This document shows positions 25,714-34,521 of a DNA stretch of 43,670 nucleotides, in pieces (the stretch's first letter is position 1; each line of letters opens with the position of its first letter). The position numbers and the translations under genes are program-made. Source of the stretch: an uncultured Desulfomonile sp. GTDB lineage: Bacteria > Desulfobacterota > Desulfomonilia > Desulfomonilales > Desulfomonilaceae. Under the pieces are notes generated by a model. It was not told the origin of the DNA and did no database searches. It saw nothing but the letters and a program-made list of their open reading frames with translations. The stretch spans positions 1-43,670 of the forward strand of contig CAITZA010000001.1 in assembly GCA_903896745.1 (NCBI GenBank), in the 5' to 3' direction.

Positions 25714-26211
25714 ATGAAACACAACATCAAAATTGTGGTTAACGGTGATGAATATTCTCTGGCCGTCGATCCCTGGAGAACGCTGAATGAGGCGCTCCGG
25801 GAGGATCTGAACCTGACGGGCACAAAACTGGGATGCGGCACAGGCGACTGTGGGGCTTGCACTGTAATCGTTGATGGCAGGGCGGTAAGCTCGTGTTTGA
25901 CCCTGGCGGTGAGCGTGGATGGTAAATCCGTGACAACCGTGGAGGGACTTGCGCCTTCGGGAGATGAGCTTCATCCGATACAGGAGGCGTTCATAAAAAC
26001 GGGCGCGATCCAGTGCGGTTTTTGTACTTCAGGGATGGAAATTGCGGCTCTTCATCTGTTGAGTAACAATCCTTCCCCGACCGAACTTGAAATACGCAAG
26101 GGTCTCTCCGGGCATCTGTGCAGATGCACTGGGTACAATCAAATAGTCGAGGCCATTTCCGTGGCTGGCGAAAAGATGAAAAAATGCTGCCATGAAGAGG
26201 AAAGATCATGA
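25714..26211 (+). CDS. Molybdenum hydroxylase (xanthine dehydrogenase family) [2Fe-2S] subunit
   Basis: A 165-aa small subunit with two [2Fe-2S] clusters. The plant-ferredoxin-type cluster uses C41, C46, C49 and C61 (GCGTGDCGACT...SSC); the second uses C101, C104, C136 and C138 (CGFCTSGM, LCRCTGY). GAGGTG lies 7 nt before the ATG. Its last codons overlap the FAD-subunit start (ATGA). It carries electrons between the molybdenum centre and FAD. Confidence 0.95.
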   Translation: MKHNIKIVVNGDEYSLAVDPWRTLNEALREDLNLTGTKLGCGTGDCGACTVIVDGRAVSSCLTLAVSVDGKSVTTVEGLAPSGDELHPIQEAFIKTGAIQCGFCTSGMEIAALHLLSNNPSPTELEIRKGLSGHLCRCTGYNQIVEAISVAGEKMKKCCHEEERS

Positions 26212-27089
26212 GGCTCCCCAGATTCGAATATTATGCCCCCGAAACATTGGAGGCCGCTTTGTCCTTACTCGAGGACAGGGGTGAAGGCGCTTTTGTCATG
26301 GCTGGTGGGACCGACATGATGGTCAAGATGAGTCATGGCCGCCTGAAGCCTAAAACAATAATTAGCCTGAAGTCCATACCGGGCATGGATATGATATCTT
26401 TCGACCCGGCAAACGGGATGATGATCGGAGCAACTACCCGCCTTGCGGACATACTGACTGACCTTCGCATAGAGACTCATTACCCGGCCCTTATTCAGGC
26501 CGTGCAGACCATGGCGAACGTAGAAGTAAGAAACATGGCCACGCTTGCGGGTAACATCTGCAACGCCGCTCCCTCGGCTGACAGCGCTCCGCCGCTGATG
26601 GTTATGAATGCCGAGGTAAGCCTTGCAAGCGTCAGGGGTGAGAGACGTCTGCCGCTTTCCGACTTTTTCAGAGGCCCGGGACTTACTTTGATGCAAGCGG
26701 GCGAGATCATGACATCCATTCATCTTCCTGCGCCCCAGGTCGGTCGCGGGGCATCCTACATGCGAATATCGGCAAGGTGTGGTGTTGATATTGCGGCAGT
26801 GGGTGTTGGTGTTGAAGTCCGGGTCCAGTCTGGAGTTTTCTCCGAGGCCAGAATAGTGCTCGGGGCGGTGGCGCCGGTTCCTTTAAGGGCGTCAGGGTCT
26901 GAGGCTTCTTTGATCGGCAAACCTTTGAATGACGAAACTCTTGAACTTGTTTCTGACATGGCCGCACATGAATCAAAACCGATTTCGGATGTCAGGGCAA
27001 GCGCTGACTATAGAAAACGTATGGTTGCCGTGTTAACCAGAAGAGCAATCACACAAGCCTATGAACGCTCCACGGCGCGTCATTCCTAG
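26208..27089 (+). CDS. Molybdenum hydroxylase FAD-binding subunit (CoxM-like)
   Basis: A 293-aa medium subunit with the two FAD loops FVMAGGTDMMVKM and NMATLAGNICNAAPSADSAPPL and a C-terminal CO-dehydrogenase-flavoprotein domain. It lacks the extra Cys-rich [4Fe-4S] insertion of the 4-hydroxybenzoyl-CoA reductase beta subunit, which argues against that enzyme. It overlaps the iron-sulfur subunit by 4 bp and precedes the large subunit by 15 bp. Confidence 0.93.
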   Translation: MRLPRFEYYAPETLEAALSLLEDRGEGAFVMAGGTDMMVKMSHGRLKPKTIISLKSIPGMDMISFDPANGMMIGATTRLADILTDLRIETHYPALIQAVQTMANVEVRNMATLAGNICNAAPSADSAPPLMVMNAEVSLASVRGERRLPLSDFFRGPGLTLMQAGEIMTSIHLPAPQVGRGASYMRISARCGVDIAAVGVGVEVRVQSGVFSEARIVLGAVAPVPLRASGSEASLIGKPLNDETLELVSDMAAHESKPISDVRASADYRKRMVAVLTRRAITQAYERSTARHS

Positions 27090-27104
27090 TTGAAAGGTAA
27101 CAAC

Positions 27105-29366
27105 ATGAAAGAATACAGCATAATTGGAAAAGACGTGCCGAGGACAGACGCTGAGGCCAAGGCAAGAGGCTCAGCCCTATATACCGACGATATACGACTT
27201 CCGGGTATGCTCCATGGACGAATCTTGCGAAGCCCGATAGCGCACGGAATTATCAGGAGCATCGACACCAGCAAAGCCTCAAGGCTTCCCGGGGTCAAAT
27301 GCGTAATCACATCTGACGATACGCCAAAAATCAAATATGGTAACTGGAGACTTTTCCCCGAAACACAGGATGAATATCCGCTTGCGGTTGACAAGGTTCG
27401 TTTCATAGGGGATGAGGTGGCCGCAGTGGCGGCAATTGACCGTGACACAGCAGAAGAGGCGCTCGAACTCATTGAGGTGGAATACGAAGAACTTCCGGGA
27501 ACTTTCGATGTGGAATCCTCCCGCGCTGAGGGAGCTCCGGTAATTCATGATTACTGTCCGTCAAATGTGAGTGTTAACAGGAAGATAAAGTACGGGGACA
27601 TAGAGAAGGGTTTCTCTGAATCAGACTACATCAGGGAAGATACCTTCAGTTTTCAGGCGATAAGCCACGCTTACCTGGAACCTTGCGCGTCCCTTGCGCA
27701 GGTCGATCTTGATGGGCGAATAACGCTGTGGACATCTACGCAAACTCCATACATAGTCCAGTGCCTTCTGGCCTCGACACTGGGCATGCGCGAAAACGAC
27801 ATCAGGATTATCAAGCCTTATGTCGGCGGAGGTTTCGGCGGCAAGATGGAATTGAGGCCCTGGGAATTCTGCGCCGCCCTTATGGCCAAAAAGACGGGAC
27901 GACCCGTGAAATTCACCCTTGGCCGGGAGGAAGAATTTCTCGCTGGAAGACGCAGACATCCCATGAAGATTCATTCCAGGGTTGGTTTCAAAAAGGATGG
28001 GACCCTGGTGGCCAAGGATCTGCGTATTCAACTCGATGGAGGGGCCTACAATGCCATGGGACCTACCGCCACGTTCCTGTGCGGTAACTTTGGCGCCATG
28101 CTTTATCGTTATCCAAATTACAGGTTCCTTGGGGAGCATGTCTACACAAACAAGCCGCCTGCCAGCGCCATGCGCGGTTTTGGGGCCCCTCAATCCCTTT
28201 ACGCTTCTGAAGTTCAGATGAACATAGCGGCTGAGGAGCTTGGTATCGACCCGGTGGACATTCGTTTAAAAAACGCTCAGGTGAGTGGAGACCAGATTCC
28301 TGATGTCGCTACAATATCCAGCTGCGGTTTTTCGGAATCCATAAGGGCAGTTGCGGAAATGAGTGGCTGGTATGAAAAGCGCAAGAGCCTGAAACCCGGA
28401 CAGGGAATCGGTATTGGTTGTTACAGTTTCATTTCCGGTGGGGTGTTCAACTGGTTTAACACCCAGTATCCCTTTTCAGCGGCTGAGGTTCGGGTTTTTT
28501 CGGATGGTACCGCCCACCTCCTTACAATGGCCTCAGACATTGGGCAGGGCTCAGATACTGTGCTAAAGCAGATTCTTGCTGAAGAGCTCGGATTACGGAT
28601 GGAGGATATTCGTATGACTTCAGCCGATACAGCTATGACTCCTCAGGGGGACCTCGGCACATGGGGTAGCAGGGTAACGCTAATGGCCGGGAACGCGGTC
28701 ATCGATGCAGCCAGGAAGATCAAGGAGCAATTGTTCGGCGCCATTTCCGCGAGATTCAACCTGAATGTCATACATCACGTCGAGTGCAAGAACGGCAGGG
28801 TTCAGGCTACGGCTCGACCGGATTACGGCATGAGTTTTGGCGAGGCGGTGGCCATGGTTCAGAAGGCGAACAGGGGAGAGCCACTTTTCGCTCGTGGTTC
28901 CTATACCCCAAGAGGTAAAGGTCTGGTTACACCTGCTTTCGGTTTTGGCGCTCAAATCGCTGAAGTCGAAGTTGACAGGGAGACCGGGCTCGTCAAGGTA
29001 AAGAACATGTGGACAGCGCATGATTGCGGAACGGTTATTAACCCCCGAAGCGTAGAGGGACAGTTGGCCGGGTCAATACAGATGGGACTCGGTTACGCGC
29101 TGTCGGAACAGATGGTCATGGACGGCGGCCGAACGGTTAATGTTGATTTTGCGGACTACAAGATGCCTACGGCCATGGACATGCCCCCAAGTGAGGTTGT
29201 CCACGTTGACACCTATGAACCGGAAGGCCCGATGGGCGCCAAGGAAACCGGCGAAGGGCTGGCGTCACCTACTGCCCCCGCCATCTCCGAGGCCGTCTAT
29301 CACGCAACCGGTTTCAGATGTAAGGATCTGCCAATCACCCCGGAAAAGATTCTGAAGGCAATCTGA
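27105..29366 (+). CDS. Molybdenum hydroxylase large (molybdopterin-binding) subunit
   Basis: The ORF track begins at a TTG. AAGG lies 7 nt before the ATG at 27105, and homology begins at KEYSIIGKDVPRTDAEAKARG, so 753 aa is preferred. Aldehyde oxidase/xanthine dehydrogenase hammerhead domain about 10-120, then molybdopterin-binding domains with VGGGFGGKMELRPWE, ASAMRGFGAPQ, TMASDIGQGSDTVL and MGAKETGEGLASP (the active-site Glu region). The selenocysteine/Cys motif of CO dehydrogenase (AYRCSFR type) is absent, so it is not CO dehydrogenase. It hydroxylates or dehydroxylates an N-heterocycle, aldehyde or CoA ester; the substrate is unknown. Confidence 0.92.
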   Translation: MKEYSIIGKDVPRTDAEAKARGSALYTDDIRLPGMLHGRILRSPIAHGIIRSIDTSKASRLPGVKCVITSDDTPKIKYGNWRLFPETQDEYPLAVDKVRFIGDEVAAVAAIDRDTAEEALELIEVEYEELPGTFDVESSRAEGAPVIHDYCPSNVSVNRKIKYGDIEKGFSESDYIREDTFSFQAISHAYLEPCASLAQVDLDGRITLWTSTQTPYIVQCLLASTLGMRENDIRIIKPYVGGGFGGKMELRPWEFCAALMAKKTGRPVKFTLGREEEFLAGRRRHPMKIHSRVGFKKDGTLVAKDLRIQLDGGAYNAMGPTATFLCGNFGAMLYRYPNYRFLGEHVYTNKPPASAMRGFGAPQSLYASEVQMNIAAEELGIDPVDIRLKNAQVSGDQIPDVATISSCGFSESIRAVAEMSGWYEKRKSLKPGQGIGIGCYSFISGGVFNWFNTQYPFSAAEVRVFSDGTAHLLTMASDIGQGSDTVLKQILAEELGLRMEDIRMTSADTAMTPQGDLGTWGSRVTLMAGNAVIDAARKIKEQLFGAISARFNLNVIHHVECKNGRVQATARPDYGMSFGEAVAMVQKANRGEPLFARGSYTPRGKGLVTPAFGFGAQIAEVEVDRETGLVKVKNMWTAHDCGTVINPRSVEGQLAGSIQMGLGYALSEQMVMDGGRTVNVDFADYKMPTAMDMPPSEVVHVDTYEPEGPMGAKETGEGLASPTAPAISEAVYHATGFRCKDLPITPEKILKAI

Positions 29367-29428
29367 AGGAACGGCCGGATTTGTGTCCATTCTCGAAAAC
29401 AGCCACGAAATGTTTAAATGATTTGGCC

Positions 29429-29492
29429 TGTCATTCCGGTGAAAGCGGGAATCCGGAGAATCGCCGGATTCCCTGCCGTGCCCGGAATGAGA
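29429..29492. repeat. Dispersed palindromic repeat, TGTCATTCC...GGAATGA type
   Basis: TGTCATTCCGGTGAAAGCGG starts the element. GGAATCCGG and CCGGATTCC form an inner hairpin, and it closes with GGAATGA. Same family as 1893, 12359 and 17988. It lies between convergent operons. Confidence 0.6.
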
Positions 29493-29586
29493 ACTTAAGG
29501 CCGGGGGCTTACTCGATCCTCTGATAAGATGGAATACTGGATGAAAGATCAGGCGACGTCGCTATAATACAGGCCGTTGTCTTTTT

Positions 29587-30777
29587 TTATGCGTTTACTA
29601 TCTGAATCCGGTCGTCGAAGTTTGTGAGTCTTTCGAGATTATTTTTTCTCACGACAAAACTGTTTTCTATGCCCGCCAATCCTTTTTCCGGAAAGATGAA
29701 TTTGGGTTCGAGGGCTATGACCATGCCTTCTTCGAGAATCTGGGAAGACTTCCTGCCTAGAATCGGGAGTTCGTCGAGTTCAAGCCCTATCCCATGCCCG
29801 ACGAAAGGAACCGGTTGCGGATAACCCATGAAGCCTTCGAGATATCCGGCTTTTTCAGCCATGGCCATGGCCATGTCAAACAGGGATTCGCAAACCACTC
29901 CCGCTTTGCCGTTCTCGATAATGGCCCGCTGAATATCCAGGGCCAGCGAGTGAACCTTCAGGAACTCTTCCGGCGCTTCACCGATAAAAAAGGTGCGAGC
30001 CTGATCAACTATGTAACCTTTGTATGATCCGACGTAATCTATTTGAACCGGTTCGTTTCGTTGCATGATCCTGGTTCCCACACCTTGCGGCATTGAGGCG
30101 TTTGTTCCTGGACCTCCGGTTGGCCCGACGGAGCAACTCGGGACGGCAAGATTCACTCCGGACATGATATGACCATAGAACACCTCATTGTTGAAGCTGC
30201 GAACCCGAACCAGCCCCTGGTGTTCATGTTTTCTCAGAAACGCTTCTACAAGACCGGCAAACTCTATTTCCGACGTTCCGGGTCTCAGGATTTCTCGGGC
30301 GTAAGCAAACATCGAGTCATTGATTTCGGCTGCCTTACGAAGCAGGTCTATCTCGTAGGCTGACTTGACCGCCCGAATATTGCGAATGATGTGCGAAACA
30401 TCCGTCAGATTGGCTTCAGGAAACATTTTTTCATACATCCTGAAGTTATTGACGGGCAGGACATCGAGTTCGAGGCCTATATTTTTCAGTCCGGCGCTTT
30501 TGAACGAACTGACTGTTTCCTTGATGTCGTTAAGGCTTTTGATACCTTGTATGTGTTTGAGTGGTGAATCTTCGACTGCCCGTTCGATACTTTTCCTGAC
30601 CAGAAGACGTGGTTCGTCATCGACGGGGACAAGTAAATGCGCATCTTGGGATGTTCCTGAAAAATAGAACAGATCAGTTTTCTGGATAATGATGGCCATG
30701 TCTATCCGCTGTGAGGACATGGCCAGTTTAAGCGCCGTTAGTCTGGCTTGAATTTCAGATGATGGCGTAGATGTCAT
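29587..30777 (-). CDS. M24-family metallopeptidase (Xaa-Pro aminopeptidase/creatinase-like)
   Basis: 396 aa from the ATG at 30777; the ORF track extends to a TTG at 30822 without a better ribosome site. The N-terminal creatinase-type domain (about 1-150) is followed by the pita-bread catalytic domain. All five metal ligands are visible: two Asp in QIDYVGSYKGYIVDQAR, His in VPFVGHGIGLELDE, Glu in MVIALEPKF and Glu in AGIENSFVV. It is either a peptidase or an amidinohydrolase-like hydrolase on a small substrate. It shares strand and neighbourhood with an alcohol dehydrogenase and an LsrF-like enzyme, hinting at a small-molecule pathway. Confidence 0.87.
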   Translation of the reverse strand: MTSTPSSEIQARLTALKLAMSSQRIDMAIIIQKTDLFYFSGTSQDAHLLVPVDDEPRLLVRKSIERAVEDSPLKHIQGIKSLNDIKETVSSFKSAGLKNIGLELDVLPVNNFRMYEKMFPEANLTDVSHIIRNIRAVKSAYEIDLLRKAAEINDSMFAYAREILRPGTSEIEFAGLVEAFLRKHEHQGLVRVRSFNNEVFYGHIMSGVNLAVPSCSVGPTGGPGTNASMPQGVGTRIMQRNEPVQIDYVGSYKGYIVDQARTFFIGEAPEEFLKVHSLALDIQRAIIENGKAGVVCESLFDMAMAMAEKAGYLEGFMGYPQPVPFVGHGIGLELDELPILGRKSSQILEEGMVIALEPKFIFPEKGLAGIENSFVVRKNNLERLTNFDDRIQIVNA

Positions 30778-30854
30778 GTTGAATATTTTCCCGTTATGTG
30801 AGCGGGCCACAGAGTTTGCCAAAATTGGATCAACAGGACCTTGTTTATAAGAAC

Positions 30855-31880
30855 CTAGCTTTGTGGCTCCACTACAACCTTTATGGAAGCCCCTGCCTCC
30901 GCTACCAGTCCAAACCCCTGCTGGGTCTTTTCCAGGGGAAGACGATGGGTGATCATTTCTTCCACATTCATTTTACTGGAAGAAATCAGCTCGATGGCGG
31001 CGAGGATATCCCTGGGGCTGCCAGCGTAAGAGGAGGTCATGGTAATTTCTTTTCTCCACAGGTCGTTAAATGGCATGTTGACATTGATTCCGGGGTCTGT
31101 GGGAGCAAAAAAGAGTATGGCCCCTCCCCTGTCTACGGCCTGAAAAGCCTGCTCAATGGCGGACTTGGCGCCTGTCGCCACTACAACTATTTCGGCCAGC
31201 CTTCCGTCATTGATGTCCTTGAACCTCTCAATCATGTCATTGCCCGCAATGAGTGTATGATCCGCTCCAAAGCGAGAGGCCATTTCGAGACGGCTCTGGT
31301 TGATATCCACAGCCACGACTTTTGCGGCGCCGGCTTGAGCGGCCAGGCGGACATGTAACAATCCCGCCATGCCGGCGCCTACAACCAGAACGCGTCGTCC
31401 AGGCTTCCAGCCTACATGCTGCTGCCCACGATATACACAGGCCAAAGGCTCCACAAATACGGCCTGCTCATAAGTCATTTCAGAAGGAAGCTCATACATG
31501 CCGTTTCTGACATTGATCGACGGAACTCTCAGATATTCCGAGAACCCCCCTGGATCGAAATTTGTCCTTGCAAGGGTATCGCATACCGAGTGATGATCAG
31601 ACAGGCAATACCTGCACATGTTGCATGGCACGTGGTGTGAAACGAAAACACGACTCCCGACCACCCAGTTGTTAACATCTTTGCCCACTTTAACTATTTC
31701 GCCGGCAATCTCATGGCCAAGAACCAGAGGAGCTTTCGGAAGCCGATACCACTCCAGGACATCGCTCCCGCAAATACCGCTGGCCCACACTTTTACCAGA
31801 ACCTCATCAGGCCCTATGATTGGAACCGGTCGCTCTTCGAGCCTGACGTCATGGTTATTGTAATAAACTGCCACTCGCAT
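30855..31880 (-). CDS. Zinc-dependent medium-chain alcohol/polyol dehydrogenase
   Basis: 341 aa from the ATG at 31880 (the ORF track uses an upstream GTG). N-terminal GroES-like domain with catalytic zinc ligands ICGSDVLEW (Cys) and LGHEIAGEIV (His-Glu), and a structural zinc loop with four Cys (CNMCRYCLSDHHSVC). Rossmann domain with VLVVGAGMAGLLHVRLA and an acidic VAVDI that favours NAD. It is closest in style to sorbitol/threonine dehydrogenases. It probably oxidises a hydroxy compound in one pathway with the adjacent M24 and LsrF-like genes. Confidence 0.9.
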   Translation of the reverse strand: MRVAVYYNNHDVRLEERPVPIIGPDEVLVKVWASGICGSDVLEWYRLPKAPLVLGHEIAGEIVKVGKDVNNWVVGSRVFVSHHVPCNMCRYCLSDHHSVCDTLARTNFDPGGFSEYLRVPSINVRNGMYELPSEMTYEQAVFVEPLACVYRGQQHVGWKPGRRVLVVGAGMAGLLHVRLAAQAGAAKVVAVDINQSRLEMASRFGADHTLIAGNDMIERFKDINDGRLAEIVVVATGAKSAIEQAFQAVDRGGAILFFAPTDPGINVNMPFNDLWRKEITMTSSYAGSPRDILAAIELISSSKMNVEEMITHRLPLEKTQQGFGLVAEAGASIKVVVEPQS

Positions 31881-31946
31881 GATCTGTATCACCTGAATAT
31901 AATATGATTAACTGATTGCGTTCCAGCCGTGACATGTCTCAGGCCG

Positions 31947-32828
31947 TTATTTGGAACGCTTCTTTTCATCCTCGTATATTTTGATGGCTTTTTCGGGTTT
32001 TTCATTGAAATGAACAACGGCCTTGACAGCCTTGATCATTCCTACTGGGCAATCTGACTGAAAGATGTTTCTTCCCATATCTACACCGACCGCGCCCTGG
32101 GTCACTGCATTATGCGCCATAATCAAGGCTTCCAATTCGGGCAATTTCTTTCCACCCGCCATGACGATCGGAACCGGGCAGGTTGAGGTTACTCTTTCAA
32201 AATTCTCGCAAAAATAGGTCTTGACTATATTCGCTCCCATTTCAGCGGCTATTCGGGAAGACAGTGAGAGATACCTCGCGTCGCGCGCCATGTCCCTACC
32301 GACCGCAGTCACGGCCAGAACCGGAATTCCTGCGGAGTAACCGGCGTCAATTAGGTCGGCGAAGGCCGAAAGGGTCTGATGCTCATACGGAGCGCCCACA
32401 TATATTGAAAGCGCCATTCCGGAAACATTCAGCCTTATACAGTCATCAATCGCCACATTCCACGTCTCGTTGGACAATTCGCTGAGAACGCTCTGCCCCC
32501 CCGAAACCCGCAATACGATGGGGGCCTGAACGGATGGAGATACGGAAGTCCTTAGAACACCTCTTGTCAACATAAGGCAGTCAGCGTATTGGGCCAAAGG
32601 CGCCAGAGTGTCTTCCATGATTTCCAGACCGGATGTCGGCCCCTGAAAATAACCGTGATCTACAGCCAGCATGACTGTGCGACCGGTTTCGGGCTTTATG
32701 ATCCTGGCCATCCGGTTCTTCATTCCCCAGCCAAGGTGTTCACAACCTTTTAAGTAAAAACGGTCCATCCCTGAGGAAGCGCCTGCGCTTACATTCCGGG
32801 CTTCGATAATTCCGTCGGTATCCGCCAT
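31947..32828 (-). CDS. lsrF: LsrF-like class I aldolase/thiolase (DeoC/FbaB family)
   Basis: A 293-aa protein that follows E. coli LsrF closely in my recall along its whole length: LKGCEHLGWGMKNRMARI, VMLAVDHGYFQGPT, LTRGVLRTSV, YVGAPYEHQ, AVGRDMARDARY, and GANIVKTYFCENFE with K203 at the same position as the LsrF Schiff-base lysine. It ends with PVPIVMAGGKKLPE and GVDMGRNIFQS. LsrF cleaves the phosphorylated AI-2 derivative 3-hydroxy-2,4-pentanedione-5-phosphate with CoA. No lsrK, lsrR or lsrACDB genes are nearby, so a different ketose-phosphate substrate is possible. The symbol reflects family, not proven function. Confidence 0.85.
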   Translation of the reverse strand: MADTDGIIEARNVSAGASSGMDRFYLKGCEHLGWGMKNRMARIIKPETGRTVMLAVDHGYFQGPTSGLEIMEDTLAPLAQYADCLMLTRGVLRTSVSPSVQAPIVLRVSGGQSVLSELSNETWNVAIDDCIRLNVSGMALSIYVGAPYEHQTLSAFADLIDAGYSAGIPVLAVTAVGRDMARDARYLSLSSRIAAEMGANIVKTYFCENFERVTSTCPVPIVMAGGKKLPELEALIMAHNAVTQGAVGVDMGRNIFQSDCPVGMIKAVKAVVHFNEKPEKAIKIYEDEKKRSK

Positions 32829-33217
32829 GGCATTCGTCCTTTTCTTTTTATTAATGCTTAATCTATATCAGTTAGCAGAGCAGGGTGAACATGTCAATCA
32901 GTGCTTGAAGGAAGATTTCGGACGCGGGCTTTTTCCAGGGGGCTAGACCCTTGTTAATTTCCGAACAATAGGGCGTTAATTTGTCTTGACAATTGTAGCG
33001 CCTTGGATTTAGATTTCTGTTAGATTTGACTTGTCTTTCCCTCCCGGCCGATCAGGTTAACGGGCGTGAAGCAAGATATGGATTTTCATGGTATCAACGC
33101 TCGTGCCTCGATTCTTTGCCTCTGCAAACACAATCCGTCCAGGACAACGGGCGAGTTCGCCTTCCAACATGCTCTTGAAATACTATTGAGGGCTATTTCA
33201 TCAAAGGAGTAGAAAAA
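32829..33217. other. Intergenic region and long leader of the RRM gene
   Basis: Holds the promoter at 32986-33014 and an untranslated leader of about 195 nt before the RRM start. No ORF with a ribosome site is seen. Confidence 0.5.
32986..33014 (+). promoter_or_regulatory. Sigma-70 promoter of the RNA-binding protein gene
   Basis: TTGACA (32986-32991), a 17-nt spacer, TTAGAT (33009-33014). The predicted RNA start near 33021 leaves a leader of about 195 nt. Confidence 0.6.
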
Positions 33218-33547
33218 GTGGCCGCTATCAACATTTATGTCGGCAACCTGTCTTTCGACACGAACGAGGATCAACTCAAGGAATTGTTTGAAACTTATGG
33301 ACAGGTGGAATCTGCAACAATCATATCCGACAAGTTCACAGGTCGACCGCGAGGATTTGGTTTTGTGAAAATGCCCGAACGTGAGGACGGTTTACGCGCC
33401 ATTCAGGAACTGGACGCTAGGGATTTCATGGGACGCAGCATAAAGGTGAACGAGGCTCGTCCCCGAACAGATAGGGACAGGGGAGACAGACAGGGTGGCG
33501 GCGGTGGTCGCGGTAAAGGCGGCGGCGGTGGCGGCGGCTGGAGATAG
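33218..33547 (+). CDS. RRM-domain RNA-binding protein with glycine-rich tail
   Basis: A 109-aa protein: one RRM (about 4-80) with RNP2 IYVGNL and RNP1 RGFGFVKM, followed by an Arg/Asp linker and a tail of mostly Gly (GGGGRGKGGGGGGGW). This matches the bacterial and cyanobacterial Rbp type of single-stranded RNA binder, often cold-induced. It starts at GTG with AGGAG 8 nt upstream. A strong promoter, long leader and intrinsic terminator make it a single-gene unit. The targets are unknown. Confidence 0.93.
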   Translation: MAAINIYVGNLSFDTNEDQLKELFETYGQVESATIISDKFTGRPRGFGFVKMPEREDGLRAIQELDARDFMGRSIKVNEARPRTDRDRGDRQGGGGGRGKGGGGGGGWR

Positions 33548-33607
33548 ATCGATAATACGGCGACGGACCTTATTTCGATCGTATTGACACTATACATGAT
33601 TTTAATG

Positions 33608-33640
33608 AAAGGACGCTTGACACGGTTAGGCGTCCTTTTT
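33608..33640 (+). terminator. Rho-independent terminator after the RRM gene
   Basis: AAAGGACGC (33608-33616) and GCGTCCTTT (33630-33638) form a 9-bp stem with a 13-nt loop and run into a T5 tract. It lies 60 bp after the RRM stop. Confidence 0.85.
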
Positions 33641-33871
33641 GTTTCAGATCTGAAGATAACTCTTTTTCGTAAGGGATTGTATTTTTTAGCTGGTGTAAAC
33701 AAATACAGTACATGATATAAGAAACTGACAATTCTGTTTGCGCCGCTTCCCGGACTCTATGGCGACAAACCGGCTGTGTTTGTGATTATCAGCGGGCCCT
33801 GGCGTTCATTCCTGGCGACTGTTGGTTTTGAACACTTTGATGACAAAAACCTTTTGTGAGGAGAACATATA

Positions 33872-34444
33872 ATGAATGACAGACTTCTCGGCGCGGCTAC
33901 GACTGGAAACATTAGTGAATTGGAGGAACTTATTGCATTGGGCGCTGATGTTAATACTCGGGACGCTTTTGGATGGACACCGCTTATGTGGGCTGCCTCC
34001 ATGGGTTTTCCGGAAGCTGTGGAGATATTGCTCAAGAACGGCGCCACTCCTGACTCTGTGGACCAATATGGGGCCACTGCCCTCATGAAAGCTTCACGGA
34101 GAGGTTTTCATCTTGTAGTGCGAACCCTCCTGAGCAATAACGCTGACCCCAACGCGGAGGACGAATTTGGTTGGACCGCTCTTATGAGAGCTTCCAGGCG
34201 TGGTTACGCTGAGGTGGTGAAGGAACTGGTGGTTAAAGGGGCCAATCTTGAGGAATCCGACCAGTATGGCGCCACGGCGCTTATCATGGCAGCGGCTGAA
34301 GGCCATCTCGATGTTGTCAGGTTACTTATTGAAAGTGGAGCAAACCCTGAGGCTAGGGACCGAAATAGCTGGACAGCCCGCATGTGGGCTGAATCCATGC
34401 GTCATGTGGATGTCATAAAAGCGCTAAAGGATGCCGAAAAATAG
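33872..34444 (+). CDS. Ankyrin-repeat protein
   Basis: A 190-aa protein made almost wholly of about five ankyrin repeats of 33 residues (consensus DQYGATALMKASRRGF...VVRTLLSNNADPNA). There is no signal peptide, so it is cytosolic. It is a protein-interaction scaffold with no catalytic domain. AGGAG lies 8 nt before the ATG. It is followed 77 bp later by a longer paralogue, showing tandem duplication. Confidence 0.92.
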   Translation: MNDRLLGAATTGNISELEELIALGADVNTRDAFGWTPLMWAASMGFPEAVEILLKNGATPDSVDQYGATALMKASRRGFHLVVRTLLSNNADPNAEDEFGWTALMRASRRGYAEVVKELVVKGANLEESDQYGATALIMAAAEGHLDVVRLLIESGANPEARDRNSWTARMWAESMRHVDVIKALKDAEK

Positions 34445-34521
34445 GACTATGTTCGGAACCTTGCGCTCGGCAACCTCTCAAATCCTGCTTGTTCCAATTT
34501 GTACGCTACGGAGAGACTATC

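Noticed and set aside
27621-28193. 190-aa minus-strand ORF
   Set aside because: Antisense to the molybdenum hydroxylase large subunit, which has full family motifs in the plus frame.
26208-29366. 4-hydroxybenzoyl-CoA reductase or CO dehydrogenase assignment
   Set aside because: The flavoprotein subunit lacks the [4Fe-4S] insert of the former, and the large subunit lacks the active-site Cys loop of the latter.
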